64,000 nt of DNA from Flavobacterium jumunjinense (lineage in GTDB: Bacteria; Bacteroidota; Bacteroidia; Flavobacteriales; Flavobacteriaceae). How positions within the stretch are numbered: position 1 is the first letter of the stretch; each line of letters begins with the position of its first letter. The stretch spans positions 1,860,001-1,924,000 of the forward strand of contig NZ_CP091285.1 of the NCBI RefSeq assembly GCF_021650975.2. Reading direction: 5' to 3'. Shown in pieces: positions 24,438 through 36,300 of the stretch. The translations under genes were made by a program, and so were the position numbers. The notes beneath the pieces were generated by a model. That model ran no database searches, was not told the origin of the DNA, and worked only from the letters and a program-made list of their open reading frames with translations.

Positions 24438-26243
24438 TTATCTAACACCATGCATTAGTTTTTTTATAATTGGAGTCATTAAAATAGAGAATAAACCAAC
24501 GATAACAGATACTATAGTTAACATCCAAAAGAAGTAACTTAGCCCATGTTCGTTAGCAATTTTATCAATATTTTCTCCAAATTTACCAGCACCTTTCATA
24601 CCAATTGCAACCGCTAAATACCAAACTCCAAACATGAATGCAATCATTCTTGCAGGCACTAATTTACTTACGTATGATAATCCTACAGGAGAAATACATA
24701 GTTCTCCCATTGTATGGAATAAATAGACAAGAATTAACCAAATCATACTTACTGAAGCAGTTTTTGCTCCAGGCTCAATTCCTGTTGCTCCAATTGCAAC
24801 ACATGCCATACCTAAAGCTAATAATCCCATACCAATACCATATTTCATATTTGCATTTGGGTTGTATTTGCTTTCCCACCATTTAGAAAATAATGGTGCT
24901 AATGCAATTATAAATAAGGAATTCAAAGTAGAGAACCAAGTTGCTGGTACTTCTGTAACACCTTCTGTTACCTTATCTATTTTCAGCATCTGTAAAGTAG
25001 CATCTGATAAGTCTATAAAGCCAGCAGTATAGAAATCTTTAAGTAACATCCAAATTGCAATTGCCCAGATGATTACAAAACTTGCTGCCAAAATAAGGTT
25101 AGCGACTGCGTAATTCTTAAAAGTTTGTTTGAATAATAAGTACAATACCCAAGTAATTATCGCTAATGGAACTACTGTTATAAGTGAATTGATAATTAAG
25201 AAAAAAGTACTCCAGCTTCCTTCTAATACTCTATCTGTATAATCACTTGCAAATATTGTTAATGAGTTAGGTGACTGTTCGAAAATAGCCCAAAAGAATA
25301 TTGTTAAGAATGCAAAAAACGTTACTGCAATTAATTTTTCTCTTGTAATTTGAGAATATTTCATTAATCTTATTACTAATAAAATAACAAATAAAATCAG
25401 TGCTGAAACAATTGCTATATTATTACCGTTTTCTCCTAGGAATCCGAATATGTTTACAGCTCCTCCAGAGATTTTAGAAGCAGGATCATTAATAATCCAT
25501 AATAATCCTAATATCGAACTAATAGCAATTATTCCTAATTCTAAAGGTGTAAATGGGTTTCTTTTATCAGTGTCTTCTGCTTCAGACTTTGCTTTGCTTT
25601 CAGCTGTTGGCTTTAGACCGATATTACCAAAAATATTTTGTGATAACCAAAATTGTAACATTCCAAAGAACATGAAAATTCCAGCTAAACCAAATCCATA
25701 ACTCCATCCTACCTTTTCACCTAAATATCCACAAAGAAGAATACCGAAAAATGCTCCAGCGTTTACACCCATGTAAAATAATGTGTAGGCTCCGTCTTTC
25801 TTCTCAGGTCTATCTTTATACATTTCAGAAATAATAGAGGTCATATTTGGTTTAAAAAAACCATTTCCAAATACTAATAAGACTAAACCTAAATAGATAG
25901 AGAATTCGGTTTCAATTGCCATGGAAGCATGACCTAAAGTCATTAATACAGCTCCAACAACTACAGCCCATCTAAATCCGATTATTTTATCTGCAAAATA
26001 GCCTCCTAACATAGTAGATAAATATACTAAACCTACATATGAACCAAAAAGTGCCGATGCATTTTCTCTAGTCCATTCCCAACCGCCATCTATAAAAGAT
26101 GATGTTAAAAATAATATTAAAAGTGAACGCATTCCGTAGAAAGAAAAACGTTCCCACATTTCTGTGAAGAATAATACAAATAATCCTGCTGGGTGCCCTA
26201 AGACAGGGTTTTTGAAAAACTGATCTGTTGAATTTTGACTCAT
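24438..26243 (-). CDS. POT-family proton-dependent peptide transporter, copy 1
   Basis: A 601-residue inner-membrane MFS transporter of the POT/PTR family that imports di- and tripeptides with protons. The N-terminal ExxERFxYYG-type motif is present ([16 protein letters not shown]), followed by GGYFADKIIGFRWAV and the PTR signature region GNGFFKPNMTSIISEMY; GELCISPVGLSYVSK marks the C-terminal half. It is longer than the next copy because of a central cytoplasmic insertion (about 220-245) and a longer helical middle. Together with the copy at 26269-27774 and the dead copy at 27821-28045 it follows the DPP-IV gene on the same strand, forming a peptide-use cluster. Confidence 0.93.
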   Translation of the reverse strand: MSQNSTDQFFKNPVLGHPAGLFVLFFTEMWERFSFYGMRSLLILFLTSSFIDGGWEWTRENASALFGSYVGLVYLSTMLGGYFADKIIGFRWAVVVGAVLMTLGHASMAIETEFSIYLGLVLLVFGNGFFKPNMTSIISEMYKDRPEKKDGAYTLFYMGVNAGAFFGILLCGYLGEKVGWSYGFGLAGIFMFFGMLQFWLSQNIFGNIGLKPTAESKAKSEAEDTDKRNPFTPLELGIIAISSILGLLWIINDPASKISGGAVNIFGFLGENGNNIAIVSALILFVILLVIRLMKYSQITREKLIAVTFFAFLTIFFWAIFEQSPNSLTIFASDYTDRVLEGSWSTFFLIINSLITVVPLAIITWVLYLLFKQTFKNYAVANLILAASFVIIWAIAIWMLLKDFYTAGFIDLSDATLQMLKIDKVTEGVTEVPATWFSTLNSLFIIALAPLFSKWWESKYNPNANMKYGIGMGLLALGMACVAIGATGIEPGAKTASVSMIWLILVYLFHTMGELCISPVGLSYVSKLVPARMIAFMFGVWYLAVAIGMKGAGKFGENIDKIANEHGLSYFFWMLTIVSVIVGLFSILMTPIIKKLMHGVR

Positions 26244-26268
26244 ATATTTATTATTGTTAGTTAGTTTT

Positions 26269-27774
26269 TTATTTTTCGTTATCTTCAGCTCCGTGAGTTA
26301 AGCGTTGTAGAGGTTTTAATAATAGTATGAAGAGTGTTCCAATAATTAGAGTAAATATGAATATACTTAAAAACACAGAATATTCTCCAAAATCACTTGC
26401 AGATTCACCTACTATTCCTGCAACCTTGTTACCTAATCCTGTTGCAGCAAAATAAACCCCCATCATTAATGAGGCATATTTTGCAGGAGATAATTTTGTA
26501 ATAAAGGATAACGCTACTGGTGAAATACATAATTCTCCAATAGTATGGAATAGGTATGCTAAAACAAGCCACATCATACTAGATGTTCCTGATTTTTCAA
26601 ATTGCATTGCAGCAAAAACCATGAAAATAAAACCAAACCCCATTACAATTATTCCGACTGCCATTTTAAATAAAGACGATCCTTCCTTTCCTTTTAATTT
26701 TCTGTTAGCCCAATAACCTGCTATTGCTGTCGCTAAAAGAATAATAAAGCCTGCATTCAAACTTTGGAACATTACAGTTGGAATTTCTAATCCAAATAAA
26801 ATTCTATCTGTTTTTGTGTCAGTATATAAATTCATTAGTCCCCCTGCTTGCTCAAAGGCTCCCCAGAATATAATCACCATTATAAAAGAAAGTAAAAGCA
26901 CTAAAAAACGATCTTTTTGTATTTGATTATTTAAATCTTTATAAACCATCATTAATAATGATGTAATTATTGTTAAAAATAAAAACAATAAGCCATAACC
27001 CCATCCGAGTTTGTACCATCCAATTAGTGAAACTATTGAAAGAAATATAGCAATTACAAGTTGTTTTTGTGATTTAAATAATTTTTCAAATAAAAGACCA
27101 TATGAAACGGAGTTTTCTTCCTTTGTTTGAGGTTGTAAATTTCCAACATGAATTAAATATTTTTGCCCCCAGATATAGACTAAAAGTCCAAAAACCATAG
27201 CAATACCTGCTAGACCAAAACCAGCATGCCAGCCCCACTTTGCAACAACTCCGCCTATAACCAAGGTTGCTAATAATGACCCTGTATTTATCCCGATATA
27301 AAAAATACTAAACCCTTTATCCCTTCTTATGTCACCTTCTTTATAAAGTCCACCAACCATAGTCGAAATGTTTGGTTTTAATAATCCCACACCTAATATA
27401 ACTAATGCTAAGCCAGTGTAAAATGCCCAAGGATCAGTTAATACAAGAACACCATGACCTATACAAAGAATGATTGCACCTAAAAGGACTGATTTTTTCT
27501 GACCAAGAACTTTATCGGCTATCATCCCTCCTGGAATAGACATTACATATACTAGCATTGTGTACCATCCATAAAGAGCTAATGCTTCTTTGCTGCTCCA
27601 GCCTAGACCTGGACCTCTTTCGTCTCCTATGGTTTGTGTTGTCATATATAAAACAAGTAAAGCTCTCATTCCATAATAAGAAAAACGTTCCCACATTTCT
27701 GTGAAAAATAGTATATAAAGACCAATTGGGTGTCCGAATAATTCTTTTTGATTAACAGTGTTTGTATTGCTCAT
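26269..27774 (-). CDS. POT-family proton-dependent peptide transporter, copy 2
   Basis: A 501-residue paralogue of the preceding transporter. It carries FTEMWERFSYYGMRALLVLY, GGMIADKVLGQKKSVLLGA, GVGLLKPNISTMVGGLY and GELCISPVALSFITKLSP, all in the normal order for POT proteins, with about 12-14 membrane segments. It lies 25 bases upstream of copy 1 on the same strand and downstream of the DPP-IV gene, so peptide release and import are probably co-regulated. Which peptides each copy prefers cannot be told from sequence. Confidence 0.93.
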   Translation of the reverse strand: MSNTNTVNQKELFGHPIGLYILFFTEMWERFSYYGMRALLVLYMTTQTIGDERGPGLGWSSKEALALYGWYTMLVYVMSIPGGMIADKVLGQKKSVLLGAIILCIGHGVLVLTDPWAFYTGLALVILGVGLLKPNISTMVGGLYKEGDIRRDKGFSIFYIGINTGSLLATLVIGGVVAKWGWHAGFGLAGIAMVFGLLVYIWGQKYLIHVGNLQPQTKEENSVSYGLLFEKLFKSQKQLVIAIFLSIVSLIGWYKLGWGYGLLFLFLTIITSLLMMVYKDLNNQIQKDRFLVLLLSFIMVIIFWGAFEQAGGLMNLYTDTKTDRILFGLEIPTVMFQSLNAGFIILLATAIAGYWANRKLKGKEGSSLFKMAVGIIVMGFGFIFMVFAAMQFEKSGTSSMMWLVLAYLFHTIGELCISPVALSFITKLSPAKYASLMMGVYFAATGLGNKVAGIVGESASDFGEYSVFLSIFIFTLIIGTLFILLLKPLQRLTHGAEDNEK

Positions 27775-27820
27775 ATTTTAATTTTTCTAAAAGAGAATTA
27801 GTTGTTTTTGTATATTTTTA

Positions 27821-28045
27821 TATTTTATCTGAAATTCTACCGCCAATAACAGTAGATGCATATACAGCGGCAGCAGCGACGTCTTTTTAGGCTAAGGCTT
27901 TGAAAATTTCATTTACCGTATAGAGCATTAATAGAGCTCTAATTCCATAGAAACTAAATCGTTCCCATAGTTCTGCGAAAAATAAATAAAATAGACCTTT
28001 TGGGTGTCCGAGAAGTTCTTGCTGTTGACTTGCCTTGTTGTTCAT
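27821..28045 (-). pseudogene. Truncated third POT transporter remnant
   Basis: Starting from ATG at 28045 the minus strand reads a POT N-terminus ([36 protein letters not shown]), then hits a stop after 52 codons (KALA-stop). In the same frame it resumes as AAAAVYASTVIGGRISDKI, which matches the GG-x-x-AD-K part of the next loop, with the intervening residues deleted. Nothing resembling the remaining about 430 residues is left. It starts 2 bases after the DPP-IV stop and precedes the two intact copies, so three POT genes once followed the protease. Confidence 0.85.
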
Positions 28046-28046
28046 G

Positions 28047-30218
28047 TTATAGTTTTTCTAAAATGAAATTTGTCATTTTTGTATATAATTGCAGTCTAGT
28101 TTTTCCACCATAAATTCCATGATTTTTGTCTGGATAAATAGCCCAATCAAATTGTTTGTTTGCTTGAATTAAAGCCTCAACCATTTTCATTGTGTTTTGA
28201 ACATGTACATTGTCATCTGCTGTTCCATGAATTAAAAGGTAGTTTCCTTTTAGTTTTTCAACATGATTAATTGGTGAGTTATTGTCATATCCACTAGCAT
28301 TTTCTTGTGGTGTTTGCATGTATCTTTCAGTGTAAATACTGTCATAATATCTCCAGCTAGTTACTGGTGCTACAGCAATTGCTGCTTTAAAAATATCTGC
28401 TCCTTGAAAAATACAGTTTGAAGACATAAAACCACCATAACTCCAGCCGAAAATTCCAATTCTTGATTGATCAACATACGCATAATTTCCAATTACTTTA
28501 GCTGCGTCAATTTGATCTTCAACTTCAAACTTGCCTAATTCTTTATAAGTACATTTTTTAAACGCTGCTCCTTTATATCCTGTTCCTCTTCCATCTACAC
28601 AAACTATAATGTAGCCTTTTTGAGCTAACATATAGTACCAATAATCGTTGTATGAATTCCATTGATTTGTTACAGACTGAGAACCTGGTCCAGAATATTG
28701 ATACATGAATACTGGGTATTTTTTTGAAGCATCAAAATTCTTAGGTTTAATCATCCAAGCATTTAATTCATGACCTTTCTCTGTAGTTAATGTAAAGAAC
28801 TCTTTTGGAGCAACATTATACCTTGCTAGTTTTTCTTCTGCTTCATTATTAGAAACAATCTCTTTAATCGTGTTTCCAGATTTAGATTCGTTCAATGTAT
28901 AAAGTGGCGCATTGATTGCGCTAGAATATGTGTTTATGAAGTATTGAAAATTTGGACTAAAAATAGCGTTGTTAGTTCCTGTTTTAGAAGAAAGTCTAGT
29001 TTTCGATTTTCCGTTGATTTTAACAGAATAAACATCTCTATTTATTGACCCATTTTCAACAGATTGATAGTAGATAGTTTTGTTTTTCTCATCAAAACCA
29101 TAATAATTAGTTACTTCCCATTTACCTGATGTGATTTGTTTTTTTAGTTTACCAGATTTATCATAATGATATATATGATTGAAGCCGTCTTTTTCGGAAG
29201 TCCAAATAAAACTATTGTCTTCTAAGAAGGTAAGATTGTCAGTAATGTCAATATATGCTTTATCTGTTTCATTTAAAACAATTTCAGTATTTCCAGAGTT
29301 TGCATCAACAAAATGTAAATCCAAGTTGTTTTGATGACGGTTTATAACTTGAACACTAAGGGTGTTTGCTTCATTTGTCCATTTAATTCTAGGAATATAG
29401 AAATCGTTGTAGTCACCAAGGTTAATTTTTTTAGAAACATTAGATTTTAAGTCATAAACATGTAGAGAAACATTTGCATTTTTTTCTCCTGCTTTTGGAT
29501 ATTTAAAAACATATTGTGAAGGATATAAACCTTCATTGTACATATCCATAGAAAATTCAGGCACTTCTGTTTCATCAAAACGAATAAAAGCAATTTTATC
29601 ACCAGACATATTCCAATCATACGCTTTTACAAAAGCAAACTCTTCTTCATATACCCAATCAGTAATTCCATTTATAATTGCGTTTTTCTTTCCATCAGTC
29701 GTAATTTGTAAATGTGTTTTTGAAACAACATCATAAACATATAAATCATTTTCAAAAGCATAAGCAATTTTAGAACCATCAGCTGAGAAAGTTGGTTCTT
29801 GAATTTGTTTATCTGTAAACTTTGTTAGGTTTTTAGTTGGAATATCATATACGAAATAATCAGCAGTAAAAGAATGTCTGAAAATTTGATTAGTGTTTGT
29901 GGCAATAAGTATTTTACTCTCAGTTTTATCAAAAGTATAACTATCAATCGACTGTAGTTCACTATGATTTTTAGTATCTATGAGGTTGCTTACTTTTTCA
30001 AGAGTCTTGAAGTCGTATAAATCAATCTGTGTTGACTTAGTTTGTCTGTTGGAATTTAATACGGTGTATTGATTTGTATTCTTCATTGCTTGAAGTTCGT
30101 CCATTCCAGAAGTTCTAAATGATCCAGACCAAATCTCTTCAAGTGTGATATTTTGTTGTGCAGTAACTGAAAAAGAAGTTACAAACAAGAATAATGCGGT
30201 AAAATTCTTTAATAACAT
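28047..30218 (-). CDS. Dipeptidyl peptidase IV (S9 family)
   Basis: A 723-residue secreted serine peptidase that removes X-Pro/X-Ala dipeptides from N-termini. A signal peptide ([13 protein letters not shown]) is followed by the DPPIV_N beta-propeller (about 90-440) and the alpha/beta-hydrolase domain (about 490-723). The nucleophile is in [13 protein letters not shown], the Asp in [14 protein letters not shown] and the His in [11 protein letters not shown]. The propeller contains the WVYEEEF double-glutamate that holds the substrate N-terminus. Downstream on the same strand lie one dead and two intact POT transporters, so released dipeptides can be imported by the products of the same cluster. 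Confidence 0.93.
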   Translation of the reverse strand: MLLKNFTALFLFVTSFSVTAQQNITLEEIWSGSFRTSGMDELQAMKNTNQYTVLNSNRQTKSTQIDLYDFKTLEKVSNLIDTKNHSELQSIDSYTFDKTESKILIATNTNQIFRHSFTADYFVYDIPTKNLTKFTDKQIQEPTFSADGSKIAYAFENDLYVYDVVSKTHLQITTDGKKNAIINGITDWVYEEEFAFVKAYDWNMSGDKIAFIRFDETEVPEFSMDMYNEGLYPSQYVFKYPKAGEKNANVSLHVYDLKSNVSKKINLGDYNDFYIPRIKWTNEANTLSVQVINRHQNNLDLHFVDANSGNTEIVLNETDKAYIDITDNLTFLEDNSFIWTSEKDGFNHIYHYDKSGKLKKQITSGKWEVTNYYGFDEKNKTIYYQSVENGSINRDVYSVKINGKSKTRLSSKTGTNNAIFSPNFQYFINTYSSAINAPLYTLNESKSGNTIKEIVSNNEAEEKLARYNVAPKEFFTLTTEKGHELNAWMIKPKNFDASKKYPVFMYQYSGPGSQSVTNQWNSYNDYWYYMLAQKGYIIVCVDGRGTGYKGAAFKKCTYKELGKFEVEDQIDAAKVIGNYAYVDQSRIGIFGWSYGGFMSSNCIFQGADIFKAAIAVAPVTSWRYYDSIYTERYMQTPQENASGYDNNSPINHVEKLKGNYLLIHGTADDNVHVQNTMKMVEALIQANKQFDWAIYPDKNHGIYGGKTRLQLYTKMTNFILEKL

Positions 30219-30275
30219 ATGTAGTTTTTTTTATTAAAAACCCCCAATAATATGAATTTTTTGCGACATATCCAT

Positions 30276-30283
30276 CAAATTTA
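30276..30283 (-). promoter_or_regulatory. -7 element of the DPP-IV/POT cluster
   Basis: Minus-strand TAAATTTG, exact TAnnTTTG, 57 bases upstream of the ATG at 30218. Confidence 0.45.
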
Positions 30284-30349
30284 ACTTATTTTGGTCGCTA
30301 TATTTTTTTTTTATACATTTATAGAATAAACCACCTGCTATTATCTTTT

Positions 30350-33300
30350 ATGGTTAAATTTTACTATTTAATTTTTTTTTCATTATTTCTGCTATCCTAT
30401 ACCCTACATGGTCAGCAATATAATTTTGAAATAATAAATCAAGAAAGGGGATTTCCTTCCTCTTCAGTCAACAAAATTCTTAAGAGTAATGATGGCTTAC
30501 TGTGGTATGGAACAAATGGAGCAGGATTGGTTCGTTATGATGGAAACAGCTTTATTCATTACAACCGATTTAAAAATTTAGAAAATCTTTTTATCACAGA
30601 CATTATCGAAGATAAAAATAAAAATCTGTTGCTAACAACGAGATACAAAGGTTTATTTGTCTTTGATGGAAGGAAAATCATTAAAGAAATTGATTATATC
30701 AAGTATAATGATGAAATTGATGTTGTCCAAAAACTTGTAAAAATCAATAATAAAATTTATGGAATATCTTCCAACAGAATTTATCTGATTAATGATGATT
30801 TTACTATTAAGCCTGTACTTAGTATTTTTGATAAAAAAATAACAAAAATAAATTCTATTACTGCAATTGGGTCAGACAGTTTTATTGTTGCCACAGATAT
30901 TGGGTTGTATCAATATTTGAATAATAATTTTTTTCTTATCGACTTTGAGGGAAATAATATTTGCCTTTCGGAGAATAATAAGACATTTAATTATGTTGGA
31001 GACAAGAATGGGAACATTTATATTATTCAGTTTAGTAATGAGAAATATATTTATAATCGATTAATTACAACGATTAAAGATTCTGACGGTAATAATTTCA
31101 ATATCGACAATATATACAGAGCAAATTCTGGAAATATTTGGATATCGAGTAAAGGATTTGAAGGTGTTGGAGTGCTTTACAAGAATGGAAGTCATTTAAT
31201 TATTAATAAGAAAAACGGTTTTCCTAGAACTGAAATAAATACCATTTTTGTAGACAATAGTAGTTTGTTTATTGGTTCTAATTCACTTGGAGTAATTCAA
31301 TTTAGTGATCAGACTTTTGTGAAATATAATGAATCTCCAGAGTTAAGTTCAAAATCAATACATGCCGTTGTAGAAAGAGATGATCATTTGTTTGTCTATA
31401 GTTTAGACAATGGATTAAACATGTTTAGAAAAGAAGGTTTTTTTATATTGGATTTTGAGAAGAGAATACCTGTAAAAGAAAAAATAAATTTATTATTTAA
31501 ATCTAAAAATAATGAAGTAGTAATAGGCTCTAAGAGAGGATTATGGACCTATGTTTCAGATTCTGTAAATACCGTTATTCCGGAAATCTATGTAGAAGAC
31601 ATTAAACAAGATGAAAAAGGTAGATTCTGGATAAGTACAAAAGGAAATGGATTATTAATTACAGATTCAGCATTTAATATAAAGTACAGGCTTTTTACAA
31701 ATGCAAAAGTTTGTTACAACTCTATATATGTAAAAGATAATCTTTGGTATGTTTCAACATCATTAGGCTTGCATGAAGTTTTCGAAGAAAATGGAACGTT
31801 TGTTATAAAGGATAAATTAATAAAAGATTTATTGTTTTTAACCACCAAAGACAAGCATAATACAATTTGGTATTCAGGAGAAAACACGATTTATTCGGTA
31901 AATAATGGAAATGTAAAATCGTTTGGCACAAAAGACGGTCTGTCTTCCACATTAGTTTATACCTTAACAGGAATTGGGAATAATATTTTAATTGGTTCTA
32001 ATTTTGGTTTAGAAAAAATAATTTCAGACGATAAAGGTAACGTGTTCAATGTAGAAAGTTTAAATTCTACAAATATGTTTGATGGTGTTGAAACCAATAT
32101 GAAATCAGATTTTATAGATAGTAATGGTAATATATATTTTGGAACAGTAAAAGGGTTGTACAAGTTTTATTTTAAAAATAAAAATTCAAGAAGGCACGTT
32201 CCAATATTTTTAACTCGATTTCTTGTTAATAATAAAGATTGGGAAACTACAGATAACAAGTATTTTAATGTTCCAAAAAGAAATACTTCTTTTGCGCATA
32301 ACGAAAGTACATTAACATTTCATATAGGTCAAATTAATAATTCATTACTTCAAAGTAATTATTATTCATTTAGATTAAAAGGGTTGAATAGCTTGTGGAC
32401 GAAACCGTCTAAAAGTAAAGAGGTTAGCTATCATAATCTTCCTCCTGGAAGCTATACATTCTTTGTGAAAGAAGTAGATGTTTTAGGGAACGACATGGGA
32501 AACTCAACATCCTATACTTTTAGTATAAATCCACCTTTTTATGCGTCTTGGTGGTTTGTTTTTCTTTTGTGTTCGTTAATAATTATAGCTTTTAATTATT
32601 TAGTAAGAGATTCATCAAAGTACAATAAAGATTTTGTGAAAAGCATTTCTGAAAATGAAATGCAGTCTGACTTGAAAAGTTATTTCCTATACATTGGTAT
32701 TATAATAATATTCACACAACTAGCCTATTTTATCTTTGAAATCTATAACGAGAAGGAACTTGTAATAAAAACAGTATTAGGATTTTGTTCTTTATTCCTT
32801 TATTTTCTTTCCTATATTAGAAAAATCAGAGTCAATTTAGAACGAATATTTACGGTTTTCTTCATTATTATAACAATAATTGTCTTTACGAATTTGACAT
32901 ATTCGGAAGTTACTTTTATAAATTTCTCAGAATTTTTGTTATTGATATTCTTCTCTTATAATGTTTTTAGAAAATTTAGCAACTATATCGTCTATACACT
33001 AATTATAATAGCTGCGCTGCTATGTTTCTTTATAATTCAAGCAGAAAACAAAGGAGTGTTTATTCAATTAATTAGTGCAACATTTGTAATTTTAATCATT
33101 AATTTTTCAAGGAGAATTAATTTTTTAAATACCCACGATCGATTGGTTTTTACAAATAACATAATCAACCAATCAAACTCACTTACTATTGCTAGCGATA
33201 AACTTGGTAATATAGTTTTTTGTAGCGATTCTGTTCAAAAAGTGTTGGGTTATAATGTGGAAGATGTAATGGGACATGGGTTTTGGAGGCTGACAGAGGA

Positions 33301-36300
33301 TAAAGAATTCGAACAGATCAATTATAATGATAAGTTTGTGCCTAATACAGTTCATGTTAGAAAGCTTAAATTGAAGAATGGAGAATATAAATTTATTCAA
33401 TGGAGCGATTTTAAATATTCAGATAACTTATTTATTGCAACAGGTCACGATGTAACTCAGAAAATTATTGCAGAAAAAGAATATCAAACATTAATTCAAA
33501 ATGCACCAGATATTATTTATGATGCTAATAAAGACGGAATTATAACATTAATAAATGAAGCTTCAAAAAGAGTTTTAGGATTCGAACAAAATGAAATTGT
33601 AGGGAAGCATTTCTCAGATTTCTTGTCAGATGAAGAAAAAATAAAAGCATTAGAATTCTATAAGAAAAAAAATAGAGGAAAAACGGATTTCGATTCCTAT
33701 GTAATTCCTTTAAAAAACCGCAAAGATGAAACATTGTGGTTTTCGCAAAAAGTAAGAATGAAACACGATTTTGAAAATAAAATTTCAGGTTTTTCATGCG
33801 TACTTAGAGATATAACAAATACTAAGAAATTAGAAGAGCAAATAATTTATAAAAACAACATATTAACACAGCTTTCAAAATATACAAATAAATTAATTCA
33901 AAAAGACAATATCGATGAAATATTCGATGACTCATTGGGACAATTAACTGTAGCAATAAATGCAGATAGAGTGTGTTTCTATGAGTTCAATATTGAACAA
34001 AGTCATGTAAGTCAAAAATTCGAATGGTTTGCTTTAGAAGATAAATTGAATATCAATAACCCTGATTTTCAAGATTTAGATATTAATAATTGTTCAGATA
34101 TGTTCAATTCTTCTTTTAAAAATCAATCTTTCTCAATTACGGTTAAAGAAATAGAGGATGATTCTTTTAGACAGAAAATTGAAGAAAGAGGAACTAAGTC
34201 ATTGTTGTTAGTGCCTGTTTTTCATGTTGATAGGTTAATTGGCTATTTAGGGTTTGATAGTTTTTATGAGGTAAGAGAATGGGGTAAAGAAGAAATTATT
34301 ATCCTTGAAACCTTAGCTAATAATATTGCAACTTCAATTATAAGAATCAAAAACGAAAGAGCGCTTCAAGAAAGTGAAGAGAAATTTAAACTTCTCGCGA
34401 ATAATATTCCTGGGGCAGTTTACTTAGTCAAATGCGACGAGAAGCGTACTAAAGTTTATTTGAATAAAGAAATTGAAAAATTGACAGGGTATTTAATGTC
34501 TGAATTTTTTGAAGGAACAATTGGATTAACCGATTTGTATCATCCTGAAGATAAACTTAAGGTAATGCAGGAAATTCAATACGCTATAACTAATCAGAAA
34601 GCATTTTTTATAACATCGAGATTGGTTAAAAAAGATGGAACAATAGTTTGGGTAGAAGAACACGGTGAGGGAATATTAGTAGATGGAAAAACAGAATATT
34701 TAGAAGGAGTTTTAATAGATATAACCGAAAGAAAAAAAGCAGAAGAGGCAATTTTAGCAAGAGAATTAGCTGAGACATCAAACAAAGCAAAATCGGAGTT
34801 TTTGGCCAATATGAGTCATGAAATTCGCACACCTTTAAATGGTATTATTGGCTTTAGTAAGTTGTTGTTAAATACCAGTATAACAGAAATTCAACATCAA
34901 TATCTTCAAACAGTAAACCAATCGGCAGAATCACTACTAGATGTTGTTAACGATGTATTAGACTTGTCGAAAATTGAAGCAGGAAAGCTAACTTTACATG
35001 AAAGTAAAACAAATCTACATAATATAATTAACCAATCTGTCGATATGGTTAAATATACAGCACATCAAAAAAATATAGAGATAATTGTAAATGTTCAAGA
35101 ATATATAGAATGTACAATCTGGAGTGATGAAGTGCGTCTTAAACAAATTCTACAAAACTTATTAAGTAATGCAGTTAAGTTTACATTAAAAGGTCAAATA
35201 GAGCTTAATGTTGCTGCTCGAAAAACTTTAGAAGGAACATCGATTATTGATTTCCAAGTGAGAGATACTGGAATAGGGATAAAACCAGAAAATAAAGATA
35301 AAATTTTAGAAGCATTTTCACAAGAAGATAGTTCAACAACAAGAAATTTTGGAGGAACAGGATTAGGACTTTCTATAACAAATAGTTTACTGAAATTAAT
35401 GAATAGTCATCTAAAAATAGAAAGTGAAATTAAAAAAGGAAGTACATTCGGATTTGAAATTGAATTAAGAACATCGCCTTGCGAAACTCATGTAGTGCTT
35501 TATAATAATAAGTTCGAAAATGCATTAGTTGTAGAGGATAATAAGTTAGTGTGCGAAGTGATAAAACGAATGTTTAATAATCTAAAAGTACCTTGTACAG
35601 CTATTTCTTCAAAAAATAATATAGTAGAAATAATAAAGGAAGCAAAGGAATACGATTTGATTTTAGTTGATTATGAATTTTTGTCTAAAAAAACAATCTT
35701 AGAAATAATAGATGTTGTTAGTATTAGGAAAAAGACACATCTCTTAATAATGCAAAATTCCACTTCAGATTTCATTGCAAACAAGAATATAACAAATGTT
35801 CAGAACATAATAAAGCCTTTAAAGATTTATGTTCTTCAAAACTATCTAAATAAAATAAACAATCCAGTCAAAAAAAACGCAAAAGAAACGTTGCAATTTG
35901 TAAATAAAAAAATGCCAAAAGTATGTGTGTTAATTGTTGAAGATAACAAAGTAAACATGTTGCTAACAAAAACATTAGTAGCGAAAAGTTTTCCAAATAC
36001 AATCATACATGAAGCAACAAATGGTTTAGAGGCAATAGAAGTCTTTAAAAATGCTAATCCAGATATTATATTAATGGATATTCAAATGCCTGTAATGAAT
36101 GGATATGAGGCAACAGAAATTATTAGAAAGATCAATTCTGAAATAGTTATAATTGCATTAACGGCAGGAGTAATTACAGGTGAAAAAGAGAAATGTCTAG
36201 ATTTAGGAATGAACGATTTCATATTAAAACCAATAGACAAGCGACATTTCGATAATACATTAATAAAATGGATAAATGCAGTACAAAAAATATCCATTTA

